In this document: positions 1 to 6,063 of the stretch, piece by piece
Layout: each line of letters opens with the position of its first letter
Position numbering within the stretch: the first letter of the stretch is position 1
Source of the DNA: Lentisphaerota bacterium
GTDB taxonomy: Bacteria > Verrucomicrobiota > Kiritimatiellia > UBA8416 > JAFGIZ01
NCBI GenBank assembly: GCA_016929365.1
Contig: JAFGIZ010000247.1
Span: 1-6,063, forward strand
Direction: 5' to 3'
DNA length: 6,063 nucleotides
Notes under the pieces: model-generated
Databases searched by the model: none
What the model saw: the letters and a program-made list of their open reading frames with translations, nothing else
Told to the model about the DNA's origin: nothing
Made by a program: the position numbers and the translations under genes

Positions 1-3
1 CCC

Positions 4-1278
4 ATGTTGGACATCAAACGCATTCGCGAAACACCCGACGCCGTCCGGCGGGGCATTCTGGCCAAGGGCGCGGACCCCGCCGTGCTGGACCGCGTTCTCG
101 CGCTGGACGGCGAACGCCGTGCCCTCCTTACCGAGACCGAGCAGCTCAAACAGCAGCGCAACGCCGAGAGCAAGGCCATCGGCCGGCTTAAACGGGAGGG
201 CGGCGAGACCGCGGCGCGGCAGGAGGCCGTGCGGGCCCTGGGGCGGCACATCGCCGAGCGCGACGCGCGCGTGCAGGCCCTGGACGAGGCGTTCCGCGCG
301 GCGCTGCTTGCGCTGCCCAACGTCCCCGCCGCCGCCGCGCCCGTCGGCGCCGACGCCGGGGCCAACCGCCTCGTGCGCACCTGCGGCCGGCCGCCGTCCT
401 TCGGATTCCCGCCGCGGGACCACGTCGCACTGGGCACGGCGCTCGGCGTACTCGACCTGCGCCGCGCGGCGCGCATGAGCGGCGCGGGATTTCCGCTCTA
501 TACCGGCGCGGGCGCGCGCCTGCAGCGCGCCCTGATCAACTTCATGCTCGATCTCCACACCCGCGAACACGGCTACACCGAGGTCTGGCCGCCCGCGCTC
601 GTCCAGGAAGCCGCCATGATCGGCACGGGCCAGCTGCCCAAGATGGCCGACGACATGTACCGGGTGGCCGAGGACGGGCTGTACCTCGTGCCGACGGCCG
701 AAGTGCCGGTTACGAACATCTACCGCGAGGAGATCATCGAACAGCCGCTGCCCCTCCGGCTGACCGCCTATACGCCCTGCTTCCGGCGCGAGGCCGGCGC
801 CGCGGGCAAGGATACGCGCGGCATTATCCGGGTGCACCAGTTCGACAAGGTCGAGCTCGTCAAGTTCGTCGAACCCGCCGCGTCCGGCGACGAGCTCGAA
901 TCGCTCGTCGCCGACGCGGAGGACGTGCTGCAGCGCCTGGGCCTCTGTTACCGCGTCATGGAACTCTGCACGGGCGACTTGAGCTTCGCCGCAGCACGCT
1001 GCTACGACATCGAACTCTGGGCGCCCGGGCACGACGGGTGGCTCGAAGTGTCTTCCTGCAGCAATTTCGAGGACTTCCAGGCGCGCCGCGCCGGGATCCG
1101 TTACCGCGACGCGGACCGCACGGTGCGTTACGTCCATACCCTCAACGGGTCGGGGGTCGCCCTGGCCCGCCTCATGGTGGCGCTGCTCGAAAACGGCCAG
1201 CAGGCGGACGGCAGCGTGGTGCTGCCCGAAGCGCTCGTTCCCTACCTGGGAGGGCTGACGCGGCTTGAAACGCAATGA
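4..1278 (+). CDS. serS: Seryl-tRNA synthetase (class II, bacterial type)
   Basis: Charges tRNA-Ser (and tRNA-Sec where present) with serine using ATP, in the cytoplasm. The 424-residue length is usual for bacterial SerRS. The start reads MLDIKRIRETPD, matching the conserved family N-terminus, so the ATG at 4 is right although only 3 bases of upstream sequence are visible. Residues about 27-105 form the charged helical hairpin that grips the long variable arm of tRNA-Ser. The catalytic core has motif 1 around 175-200, the serine-binding TAE at 231-233, motif 2 at 260-280 (FRREAGAAGKDTRG then IRVHQF), the SSCSNFEDFQARR block at 350-362, and motif 3 at 381-397 (NGSG...R). All key blocks are intact. 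The linker after the hairpin reads NVPAAAAPVG, where most relatives have a His/Asp and Ser-Val before the PVG; this is probably harmless. Its end overlaps the tilS start by 14 bp, so the two are likely cotranscribed. Confidence 0.98.
   Translation: MLDIKRIRETPDAVRRGILAKGADPAVLDRVLALDGERRALLTETEQLKQQRNAESKAIGRLKREGGETAARQEAVRALGRHIAERDARVQALDEAFRAALLALPNVPAAAAPVGADAGANRLVRTCGRPPSFGFPPRDHVALGTALGVLDLRRAARMSGAGFPLYTGAGARLQRALINFMLDLHTREHGYTEVWPPALVQEAAMIGTGQLPKMADDMYRVAEDGLYLVPTAEVPVTNIYREEIIEQPLPLRLTAYTPCFRREAGAAGKDTRGIIRVHQFDKVELVKFVEPAASGDELESLVADAEDVLQRLGLCYRVMELCTGDLSFAAARCYDIELWAPGHDGWLEVSSCSNFEDFQARRAGIRYRDADRTVRYVHTLNGSGVALARLMVALLENGQQADGSVVLPEALVPYLGGLTRLETQ
1248..1254 (+). promoter_or_regulatory. 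Shine-Dalgarno site fixing the TTG start of tilS
   Basis: GGGAGGG lies inside the last codons of serS, 10 bases before the TTG at 1265. In the tilS frame a TGA stop sits at 1256-1258, and no ATG or GTG occurs between it and the PP-loop motif except a GTG directly before SGGSDS, which is too late. The ATG at 1275 is in another frame. TTG with this site is therefore the only sensible start. Confidence 0.75.
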
Positions 1279-2722
1279 CCAGTCCGTCCCCCAGACCCTG
1301 CGCGACGCGCTCGGCCGAGGGCTCCTCCCGGCGCCCGGCGCCCGCGTACTGCTCGCGGTGTCCGGCGGGTCGGATTCCACGGCCATGCTGCTGGCCTTCC
1401 GCGGCCTGGCCCGGCGGCGGAAACTCGACCTGGCCGCGGCGCATCTGAATCACCGCATCCGCGGCCGCGAGGCGGACGCGGACGCCGCCTGGGTCCGCGC
1501 GCTCTGCCGCCGCCTGGACATCCCCTGCGTCGTCGGCCGCGCGGACGTGCCCCGCCTCGCCCGCCGCCGCACGCTCTCCCTCGAAACCGCGGCCCGCGCG
1601 GCGCGCTACCGGTTCCTGGCGCGCACGGCCCGCCGCCTCGGCGCCGACTGCGTCGCCACGGCCCACACCGCCGACGACCAGGCCGAGACCGTGCTGCTGC
1701 GGCTTGCCCGCGGCGCCGGACCGGCCGGCCTGGCGGGCATTCCGCGCGATACCGTGATCGATCCCGCGTACGCGGGCCGCGGCCGGCCGGTGCGCCTGAT
1801 CCGCCCGCTCCTGGACCTTTCCCGGGCCTCGCTGCAGGCCTACCTGGAACGCCGCCGCGCCGCCTGGCGCGAGGACGCCGGCAACCGCGACCCCGGGCCC
1901 CTCCGCAACCGCGTGCGGCACACCGTGCTGCCCCTGCTCGCGGACACGCTCAACCCGCGCGTACGCGAAGCCCTCTGCCGCACCGCCGACCTCATCCGCG
2001 CGGAAGACGACTGGCTGAACCGGGCCGCCGCGGAGACCCTGCGCGCCTGCGCGCCCGATCCCGCCACCCTGGACGTCGCGACGCTCAACGCCCAGCCCGC
2101 CGCGCTGCGCCGGCGCGTCGTCCGGCTCTGGCTGGCCGCCCGGGGCGTCCCCGCCGACCGGGTCGGCTTCGACCTCGTGGACCGCCTGCTGCGCCTGGCC
2201 GCGCAGGGCCGGGGCAGCCGCGCCGTGCCCCTGCCGGGCGGCGGCGCGGCCCGCCGGCGCTACGGCGCGCTGAGTGTCGATCGCGCCGCACCGCCCGGCC
2301 CGTTCCGCGCCGCGGTCCGCATACCCGGCGAAACCCGGCTGCCGGGGCCCGGCCTGCGCATCACCGCCGCGTTCGGTCCGGGCGCCGTCCGCTCGAAGCG
2401 CGGCGCGCCCGGCCCCCTGCCCGCCCGCGCCGCGCTCAACCGCACCGCGCTCGGCCGCCGCCGCCTCACGGTCCGCGCCTGGAAACCCGGCGACCGCATG
2501 CGGCCCCACGGCCTGCACGGCTCCCGCAAACTGCAGGATATTTTCACCGACGCCAAGATCCCCGCCGACCGCCGCGCCCGCCTCCCCGTCTTCGAATGCG
2601 CCGGCGAAATCGTGTGGGTGCCCGGCGGCCGCGTCGCCGAGGGCTGGACCGCGCCGCCCCCGCCCGCGCCGGCGCTGCAGCTGACCGTCTCCGCGATTGA
2701 CCCTGCCGCGCCGGACGGTTAG
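1265..2722 (+). CDS. tilS: tRNA(Ile)-lysidine synthetase
   Basis: Attaches lysine to C34 of tRNA-Ile(CAU) using ATP, changing its codon reading from AUG to AUA and its charging from Met to Ile; acts in the cytoplasm. The N-terminal N-type PP-loop domain carries SGGSDS at 33-38, the AHLNHRIRGREAD block at 59-71, AHTADDQAETVLLRLARGAG at 133-152, and D204 and the RNRVRH segment at 214-219 typical of the family. A helical middle domain follows (about 235-335), then a TilS C-terminal domain with WKPGDRMRPHG at 406-416, the KLQDIFTDAKIPADRR stretch at 422-437 and a VWVPGGRVAEGW strand pair near 450-461. Length 485 is somewhat above the E. coli enzyme and near Gram-positive ones. Start is a TTG overlapping serS by 14 bp. 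The protein is very Arg/Ala rich, as expected at this GC content. Near the C-terminus is a PPPP run (464-467). One isoleucine (residue 353) is encoded by ATA, the codon the enzyme makes readable. Confidence 0.97.
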   Translation: MKRNDQSVPQTLRDALGRGLLPAPGARVLLAVSGGSDSTAMLLAFRGLARRRKLDLAAAHLNHRIRGREADADAAWVRALCRRLDIPCVVGRADVPRLARRRTLSLETAARAARYRFLARTARRLGADCVATAHTADDQAETVLLRLARGAGPAGLAGIPRDTVIDPAYAGRGRPVRLIRPLLDLSRASLQAYLERRRAAWREDAGNRDPGPLRNRVRHTVLPLLADTLNPRVREALCRTADLIRAEDDWLNRAAAETLRACAPDPATLDVATLNAQPAALRRRVVRLWLAARGVPADRVGFDLVDRLLRLAAQGRGSRAVPLPGGGAARRRYGALSVDRAAPPGPFRAAVRIPGETRLPGPGLRITAAFGPGAVRSKRGAPGPLPARAALNRTALGRRRLTVRAWKPGDRMRPHGLHGSRKLQDIFTDAKIPADRRARLPVFECAGEIVWVPGGRVAEGWTAPPPPAPALQLTVSAIDPAAPDG

Positions 2723-2725
2723 TAT
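2697..2725 (+). promoter_or_regulatory. Putative sigma70-type promoter for ftsH-folP-cdaA
   Basis: A -35 box TTGACC (2697-2702, 5 of 6 to TTGACA) is followed by a 17 bp spacer (2703-2719) and a -10 box TAGTAT (2720-2725), which keeps the key T-A and final A-T positions of TATAAT. The -35 lies in the last tilS codons and the -10 covers the TAG stop of tilS. The predicted RNA start near 2732 leaves a leader of about 24 bases that still includes the ftsH ribosome site. The sequence just after the -10 is AT-rich against a strongly GC-rich background. Matched by eye, not tested. Confidence 0.5.
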
Positions 2726-2738
2726 GAATCGTTTGTTG

Positions 2739-2743
2739 AAGGA
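2739..2743 (+). promoter_or_regulatory. Shine-Dalgarno site of ftsH
   Basis: AAGGA, 12 bases before the ATG at 2756, in the only real intergenic gap of the window (2723-2755). The spacing is a little long. It supports the ATG at 2756, which is the first start after the in-frame TAG at 2720-2722; later ATG codons lie within the first membrane helix. Confidence 0.6.
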
Positions 2744-2755
2744 TACAGCCGCATC

Positions 2756-4789
2756 ATGACCCCGACACCGCCGCCCAAAACCCCGCCGCCCGCTCCGCCC
2801 GGCCCGCCGCGCGGCCCGGAAGGCCGCGGCGCGCCTCCGCCCCTGCGCGGCATCGCGGCCTGGATCGTCGTGCTGGCCCTCATGCTGCTGGCCTTCCAGT
2901 TCTTCCGCCTGCGCACGGAAGACCGCCGCGAGATCCCCTACAGTCCCGACTTCGTCTCCCTCGTGAAGGACGGCGGCGTCGCACAGTGCGAGATCGTCCA
3001 GGATCCCGGCGCGGAACATATCCGCGGCGAACTGGCGGCCGGCGAACCCGGCGCCGCGCCCGGAAAATTCCGCGTCAACATCGTCAGCGCCGAAGACGCC
3101 GCCGCGTTCCTGGACCGGCACGGGGTGCGTTACCGCATCACGCGCCCCAATCCCTACCTGCTCCAGATTGCCACGAGCGTGCTGCCGGTCGTGCTCATTT
3201 TCGGACTGCTCTATTTTCTCTTCATGCGCCAGGTCCGGGCCGCCGGCCACGGTGCGCTGAGTTTCGGCAAGAGCCGCGCCCGGCTGCTGGCCCGCGACCG
3301 CCACAAGGTGACGTTCGAGAACGTCGCCGGCATCGACGAAGCCAAGGAAGAGGTCCAGGAGATTATCGAGTTTCTCAAGGACCCCAAACGCTTCCAGACG
3401 CTCGGCGGGCGGATCCCCAAGGGCGTCCTCCTGATGGGCCCGCCGGGCACGGGCAAAACGCTCCTGGCCAAGGCGATCGCGGGCGAAGCGGACGTGCCGT
3501 TCTTCAGCATCAGCGGATCCGACTTCGTCGAAATGTTCGTCGGCGTGGGCGCCTCGCGCGTGCGCGACATGTTCGAACAGGGCAAGAAGAACGCGCCCTG
3601 CCTGATCTTTATCGACGAAATCGACGCCGTGGGCCGCAGCCGGTTCACGGGCATCGGCGGCGGGCACGACGAGCGCGAACAGACCCTCAACGCCCTGCTC
3701 GTGCAGATGGACGGGTTCGAGACCGAGGAAGGGGTCATTATCCTCGCCGCCACGAACCGCCCCGACGTGCTGGACCCCGCCCTGCTCCGGCCCGGCCGCT
3801 TCGACCGGCAAATCGTGATCGACCTGCCCATGATCGACGGGCGCGAAGCGATTCTCAAGATGCACGCCCAGAAGATCACCCTCGGCTCCGGGGCCGACCT
3901 GCGCCGCCTGGCCCGCGGCACGCCCGGGTTCTCCGGCGCCGACCTCGAGAACCTCTTGAACGAGGCGGCCCTCCTGGCGGCGCGGCAGGACAAGAAGGCC
4001 GTGGACATGAGCGATCTCGAAGAGGCCCGCGACAAGGTCAAGTGGGGCCGCGAACGCCGCAGCCGGGTGCTGGACGAAAAGGAAAAGAAGATCGCCGCCT
4101 ACCATGAAACGGGCCACGCCCTCGTGATGGCCAAGGTCGAGGGAAGCGAACCGCTGCACAAGATCACCATTATCCCCCGCGGCGTGGCGTACCTGGGCGC
4201 CACCATGCAGCTCCCCGAAAAGGACCGCCACATGGAAAGCCGCCGCAAGATGCTCGGCATGCTCACCGGCCTCATGGGCGGACGCGTGACCGAGGAAATC
4301 GTCTTCGGCGACGTCACCTCCGGGGCCGCGGCCGACCTCACGGAGGCCACCCGTCTCGCGCGCCTGATGGTCTGCTCCTGGGGCATGAGCGAAGCGCTCG
4401 GGCCCCAGACGTTCGGCGACAACCAGGAGCTGATGTTCCTGGGCCGCGAAATCAACCGCACGCGCAACTACAGCGAGGCCACCGCCCGGCGCATCGACAC
4501 GGAAGTCAGCCGCCTCCTCTCCGAAGCTCACGACCGCGCGGCGGCCCTCGTGCGCGAACACCGCGAGACGCTCGACCGCATCGCCGGCCTCCTGCTGGAA
4601 CGCGAGACGCTCGACGGGCGCGACGTCGAAGACATTATTCACTACGGCCGCATCCGTTCGGAAGCAGAACGCGGCGCGGCGGAAGACAACGGGAAGCCGG
4701 CGGACGCGGACGGCCGGGCCGAACCCGCCGCTCCGGCGGCGGAGCCGGCGCAAGCGGCCGGGCCGGCGGACGACGCGCCGCACGCATGA
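2756..4789 (+). CDS. ftsH: ATP-dependent membrane zinc metalloprotease FtsH
   Basis: Hexameric inner-membrane AAA+ protease that pulls out and degrades unassembled membrane proteins and some short-lived cytoplasmic regulators. Layout: a proline-rich cytoplasmic leader (3-29), TM helix 1 (about 33-50), an extracytoplasmic domain (about 51-137), TM helix 2 (about 139-157), then the ATPase and protease domains in the cytoplasm. Visible motifs: Walker A GPPGTGKT (228-235), pore loop FVG (261-263), Walker B LIFIDE (283-288), second region of homology AATNRPDVLDPALLRPGRFD (331-350), zinc site HETGH (450-454), and the third ligand Asp in SGAAADLTEAT (D527). Length 677 fits the family. The leader and the Ala/Pro/acidic tail (about 636-677) are low-complexity and longer than in E. 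coli FtsH. The segment LGATMQLPEKDR (480-491) resembles PVC-type FtsH from memory. Its stop overlaps the folP start (ATGA). It shares a reading frame with tilS, separated by one TAG. Confidence 0.98.
   Translation: MTPTPPPKTPPPAPPGPPRGPEGRGAPPPLRGIAAWIVVLALMLLAFQFFRLRTEDRREIPYSPDFVSLVKDGGVAQCEIVQDPGAEHIRGELAAGEPGAAPGKFRVNIVSAEDAAAFLDRHGVRYRITRPNPYLLQIATSVLPVVLIFGLLYFLFMRQVRAAGHGALSFGKSRARLLARDRHKVTFENVAGIDEAKEEVQEIIEFLKDPKRFQTLGGRIPKGVLLMGPPGTGKTLLAKAIAGEADVPFFSISGSDFVEMFVGVGASRVRDMFEQGKKNAPCLIFIDEIDAVGRSRFTGIGGGHDEREQTLNALLVQMDGFETEEGVIILAATNRPDVLDPALLRPGRFDRQIVIDLPMIDGREAILKMHAQKITLGSGADLRRLARGTPGFSGADLENLLNEAALLAARQDKKAVDMSDLEEARDKVKWGRERRSRVLDEKEKKIAAYHETGHALVMAKVEGSEPLHKITIIPRGVAYLGATMQLPEKDRHMESRRKMLGMLTGLMGGRVTEEIVFGDVTSGAAADLTEATRLARLMVCSWGMSEALGPQTFGDNQELMFLGREINRTRNYSEATARRIDTEVSRLLSEAHDRAAALVREHRETLDRIAGLLLERETLDGRDVEDIIHYGRIRSEAERGAAEDNGKPADADGRAEPAAPAAEPAQAAGPADDAPHA
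4786..4789 (+). promoter_or_regulatory. ATGA stop-start overlap coupling ftsH and folP
   Basis: The folP ATG (4786-4788) shares bases with the ftsH TGA (4787-4789). No clear Shine-Dalgarno sequence lies in the GC-rich stretch just before it, so folP translation probably depends on ribosomes finishing ftsH. Coupling is inferred from the layout. Confidence 0.65.
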
Positions 4790-5643
4790 CGCCGGATTGG
4801 ATATGCCGCGGCCGGACCCTCAGCTTTGCGGACGGGCCGCTTGTCATGGGCATCCTGAACGTTACGCCGGATTCGTTTTCGGACGGGGGGGCCTTCACGG
4901 ATACCGCCGGGGCCGTCCGGCACGGCCGGGACATGGCCGAAGCCGGCGCCGCGATCATCGACGTGGGCGGCGAATCCACCCGCCCCGGCGCCCCGCCCGT
5001 CTCCGCCCGTGACGAGGCCGCGCGCGTTTTGCCCGTGATTGAAGCCCTCGCCGGGCACATCCCGGCAGTCGTCTCCGTGGACACGTCCAAGGCCGACGTG
5101 GCCCGCCGCGCGCTCGAGGCGGGCGCCGCGATCATTAACGACGTGACCGCGGGCGCCGGCGATCCCGCCATGCTCGGGGTCGCCGCCGAAAGCGGCGCCG
5201 GACTCGTGCTCATGCACATGCAGGGCACGCCCCGCACCATGCAGCGCAACCCGCGTTACGGGAACGTCGTCCGGGAGGTCCGGGACTTCCTGGCGGCACG
5301 CCTGGCCGCCTGTGCCGACGCCGGCATCGAGTCCGGCCGCCTGGCCGTGGATCCCGGCATCGGGTTCGGCAAAACCCTCGAACACAACCTCCGGCTGCTC
5401 GCCCGCCTGGACGCCCTGCGGCCCCTCGGCCGCCCGGTCGTCGTCGGGTTGTCACGCAAGCGATTTCTCGGTATGCTGACGGGGCGTGACGTCCAGAACC
5501 GCCTCGCGGCCGGCCTGGGCGCGCTGACGTACTGCGTGCTGCACGGGGCGGACGTCATGCGCGTCCACGACGTGCCGGAGTCGGTGGACGCCATGCGAAC
5601 CGCCCTGCGGGTGAAGGAGGAACGCCGTGCCGTCGTGGATTAA
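4786..5643 (+). CDS. folP: Dihydropteroate synthase
   Basis: Joins 6-hydroxymethyl-7,8-dihydropterin diphosphate to p-aminobenzoate to give 7,8-dihydropteroate in cytoplasmic folate synthesis; this family is the target of sulfonamides. A TIM-barrel protein of 285 residues, normal length. Visible motifs: MGILNVTPDSFSDGG at 21-35 (N25 binds the metal/diphosphate), the flexible loop GGESTRPG at 61-68, SVDTSKADVA with D99, INDVTAG with N118, MHMQGTP at 143-149, DPGIGFGKT at 189-197, SRK at 223-225 and RVHDV at 259-263. By comparison with E. coli, the equivalents of N22, D96, N115, D185, K221, R255 and H257 are all present. I see no insertion of the kind found in mobile sul enzymes, so it looks like the ordinary chromosomal enzyme. 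Its start overlaps ftsH by 4 bp and its end overlaps cdaA by 17 bp. Codon 6 is ATA, one of only two in the window. Confidence 0.98.
   Translation: MTPDWICRGRTLSFADGPLVMGILNVTPDSFSDGGAFTDTAGAVRHGRDMAEAGAAIIDVGGESTRPGAPPVSARDEAARVLPVIEALAGHIPAVVSVDTSKADVARRALEAGAAIINDVTAGAGDPAMLGVAAESGAGLVLMHMQGTPRTMQRNPRYGNVVREVRDFLAARLAACADAGIESGRLAVDPGIGFGKTLEHNLRLLARLDALRPLGRPVVVGLSRKRFLGMLTGRDVQNRLAAGLGALTYCVLHGADVMRVHDVPESVDAMRTALRVKEERRAVVD
5614..5620 (+). promoter_or_regulatory. Strong Shine-Dalgarno site fixing the GTG start of cdaA
   Basis: AAGGAGG, an almost perfect anti-16S match, ends 6 bases before the GTG at 5627. A TGA in the cdaA frame lies at 5612-5614, directly before it, and GTG is the first start codon after that. 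The site sits within folP codons. It is the best ribosome site in the window, suggesting cdaA is translated on its own initiation rather than only by coupling. Confidence 0.8.
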
Positions 5644-6063
5644 TATCGCCTTCCAGGTGCTGGTCCTGGCTTTCGCGTTTTATTACATTTTTCTTTTCTT
5701 CAAGGGCACGCGCGGCGCCCAGGTCCTGGTCGGGCTCGTGCTGCTGCTGGTGGTCCTGATCAGCGGCACGCAGTTTCTTAACCTCGACGCCCTCAACTAT
5801 ATCCTGCGCAATTTTTCGGTCTACCTGGCCGTGGCGATCCTCGTGATTTTCCAGCCGGAAATCCGGCGGGCCCTGGCCGAGCTGGGCAAACAGCCCGCGC
5901 TGGTGGTTTCGGCCGAAAAGCGGACCGCCGTCGACCACGTCGTGCGCGCCGTCATGACCCTGGCCGAACACCGCATCGGCGCGCTCATCGCCGTCGAGCG
6001 CGAAATCGGCACGCGCGCCATCCAGGAAAGCGGCACCCGGCTGGACGCCGGCGTCTCTCCCGA
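5627..6063 (+). CDS. cdaA: Diadenylate cyclase CdaA (DacA), N-terminal part, cut by window end
   Basis: Makes cyclic di-AMP from two ATP at the membrane. Read by translating from the GTG at 5627: 145 codons are visible and the frame is still open at the edge. The protein starts MPSWINIAFQ and has three hydrophobic helices at about 7-25, 30-47 and 63-76, as in the CdaA class. The family hallmark LVIFQPEIRRALAELGK follows the third helix (72-88). The start of the DAC (DisA_N) domain is seen from about 100, with IGALIAVEREIGTR at 117-130 and a SGTRLDAGVS stretch at 135-144. The catalytic DGA and RHR motifs would lie beyond the window, so activity cannot be judged here. It overlaps the folP end by 17 bp. 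In many genomes cdaA is followed by ybbR/cdaR and glmM, which I would expect next. The AT-richer stretch near 5670-5700 merely encodes Phe/Tyr/Ile of helix 1. Confidence 0.94.
   Translation, partial: MPSWINIAFQVLVLAFAFYYIFLFFKGTRGAQVLVGLVLLLVVLISGTQFLNLDALNYILRNFSVYLAVAILVIFQPEIRRALAELGKQPALVVSAEKRTAVDHVVRAVMTLAEHRIGALIAVEREIGTRAIQESGTRLDAGVSP

Noticed and set aside
1275..1277. ATG overlapping the serS stop as the tilS start
   Set aside because: It makes an ATGA overlap that looks attractive, but it is not in the tilS frame; the TTG at 1265 is in frame with the PP-loop and has a good ribosome site.
2986..4107. Plus-strand 373-codon frame inside ftsH
   Set aside because: It is a +2 frame shadow within the conserved ATPase region, extremely Arg/Pro rich, with no domain signature.
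4725..4739. Hairpin CCGCCG-CTC-CGGCGG near the ftsH end as a terminator
   Set aside because: The stem is only 6 bp, has no T-run after it, and lies in a repetitive Ala/Pro-coding tail where such pairs arise by chance; transcription must continue into folP.
1172..4783. Large minus-strand open frame as a real gene
   Set aside because: It lies wholly under well-identified serS, tilS and ftsH, its product is low-complexity Ala/Arg/Gly/Val-rich with no recognisable domain, and it mirrors the sense codon pattern.
4786..5643. Acquired sulfonamide-resistance (sul-type) dihydropteroate synthase
   Set aside because: It sits in a housekeeping operon with matching composition, and the p-aminobenzoate-site motifs are of the ordinary chromosomal type with no insertion.
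5627..6063. Minus-strand frames over the cdaA start
   Set aside because: The plus-strand translation gives a clear CdaA N-terminus with membrane helices and the FQPEIRRAL hallmark; the minus frames have no recognisable features.

Overview
The window is about 6 kb of very GC-rich bacterial DNA (roughly 70% GC by eye, not counted). It holds one compact run of five housekeeping genes, all on the + strand, in the order serS - tilS - ftsH - folP - cdaA (last gene cut off by the window edge). No mobile element, CRISPR array, structural RNA gene or convincing terminator is visible. The only gap between genes is 33 bp, between tilS and ftsH. The other junctions are overlaps of 14, 4 and 17 bp.

Layout: 4-1278 is seryl-tRNA synthetase. 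1265-2722 is tRNA(Ile)-lysidine synthetase, starting at a TTG inside the serS end. 2756-4789 is the membrane AAA+ zinc protease FtsH, with a good sigma70-like promoter just upstream whose -10 box covers the tilS stop codon. 4786-5643 is dihydropteroate synthase, coupled to ftsH by an ATGA overlap. 5627 to the end is the N-terminal part of a CdaA-type diadenylate cyclase, with a strong Shine-Dalgarno site inside the end of folP. All catalytic motifs that fall within the window are intact.

Function: the first two genes serve translation accuracy (charging tRNA-Ser; making the AUA-reading isoleucine tRNA). FtsH handles membrane protein quality control, FolP makes the folate precursor, and CdaA makes cyclic di-AMP, which usually controls potassium/osmotic and cell-wall balance. 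In many bacteria cdaA is followed by ybbR (cdaR) and glmM, so these may lie just past the window. The layout suggests a serS-tilS transcript and a second promoter that can uncouple ftsH-folP-cdaA from it.

Organism: ftsH-folP-cdaA order is known, from memory, in Desulfobacterota/Geobacter-like genomes and in Verrucomicrobiota/Kiritimatiellota-like (PVC) genomes. The FtsH protease segment reading LGATMQLPEKDR, and the high GC, lean me towards a PVC lineage such as Kiritimatiellota. This is a recollection-based inference and could be wrong. I found no undescribed system. The notable points are small: the promoter over the stop codon, polyproline tracts at the ends of TilS and FtsH, an AUA codon within tilS itself, and an unusually long antisense open frame.
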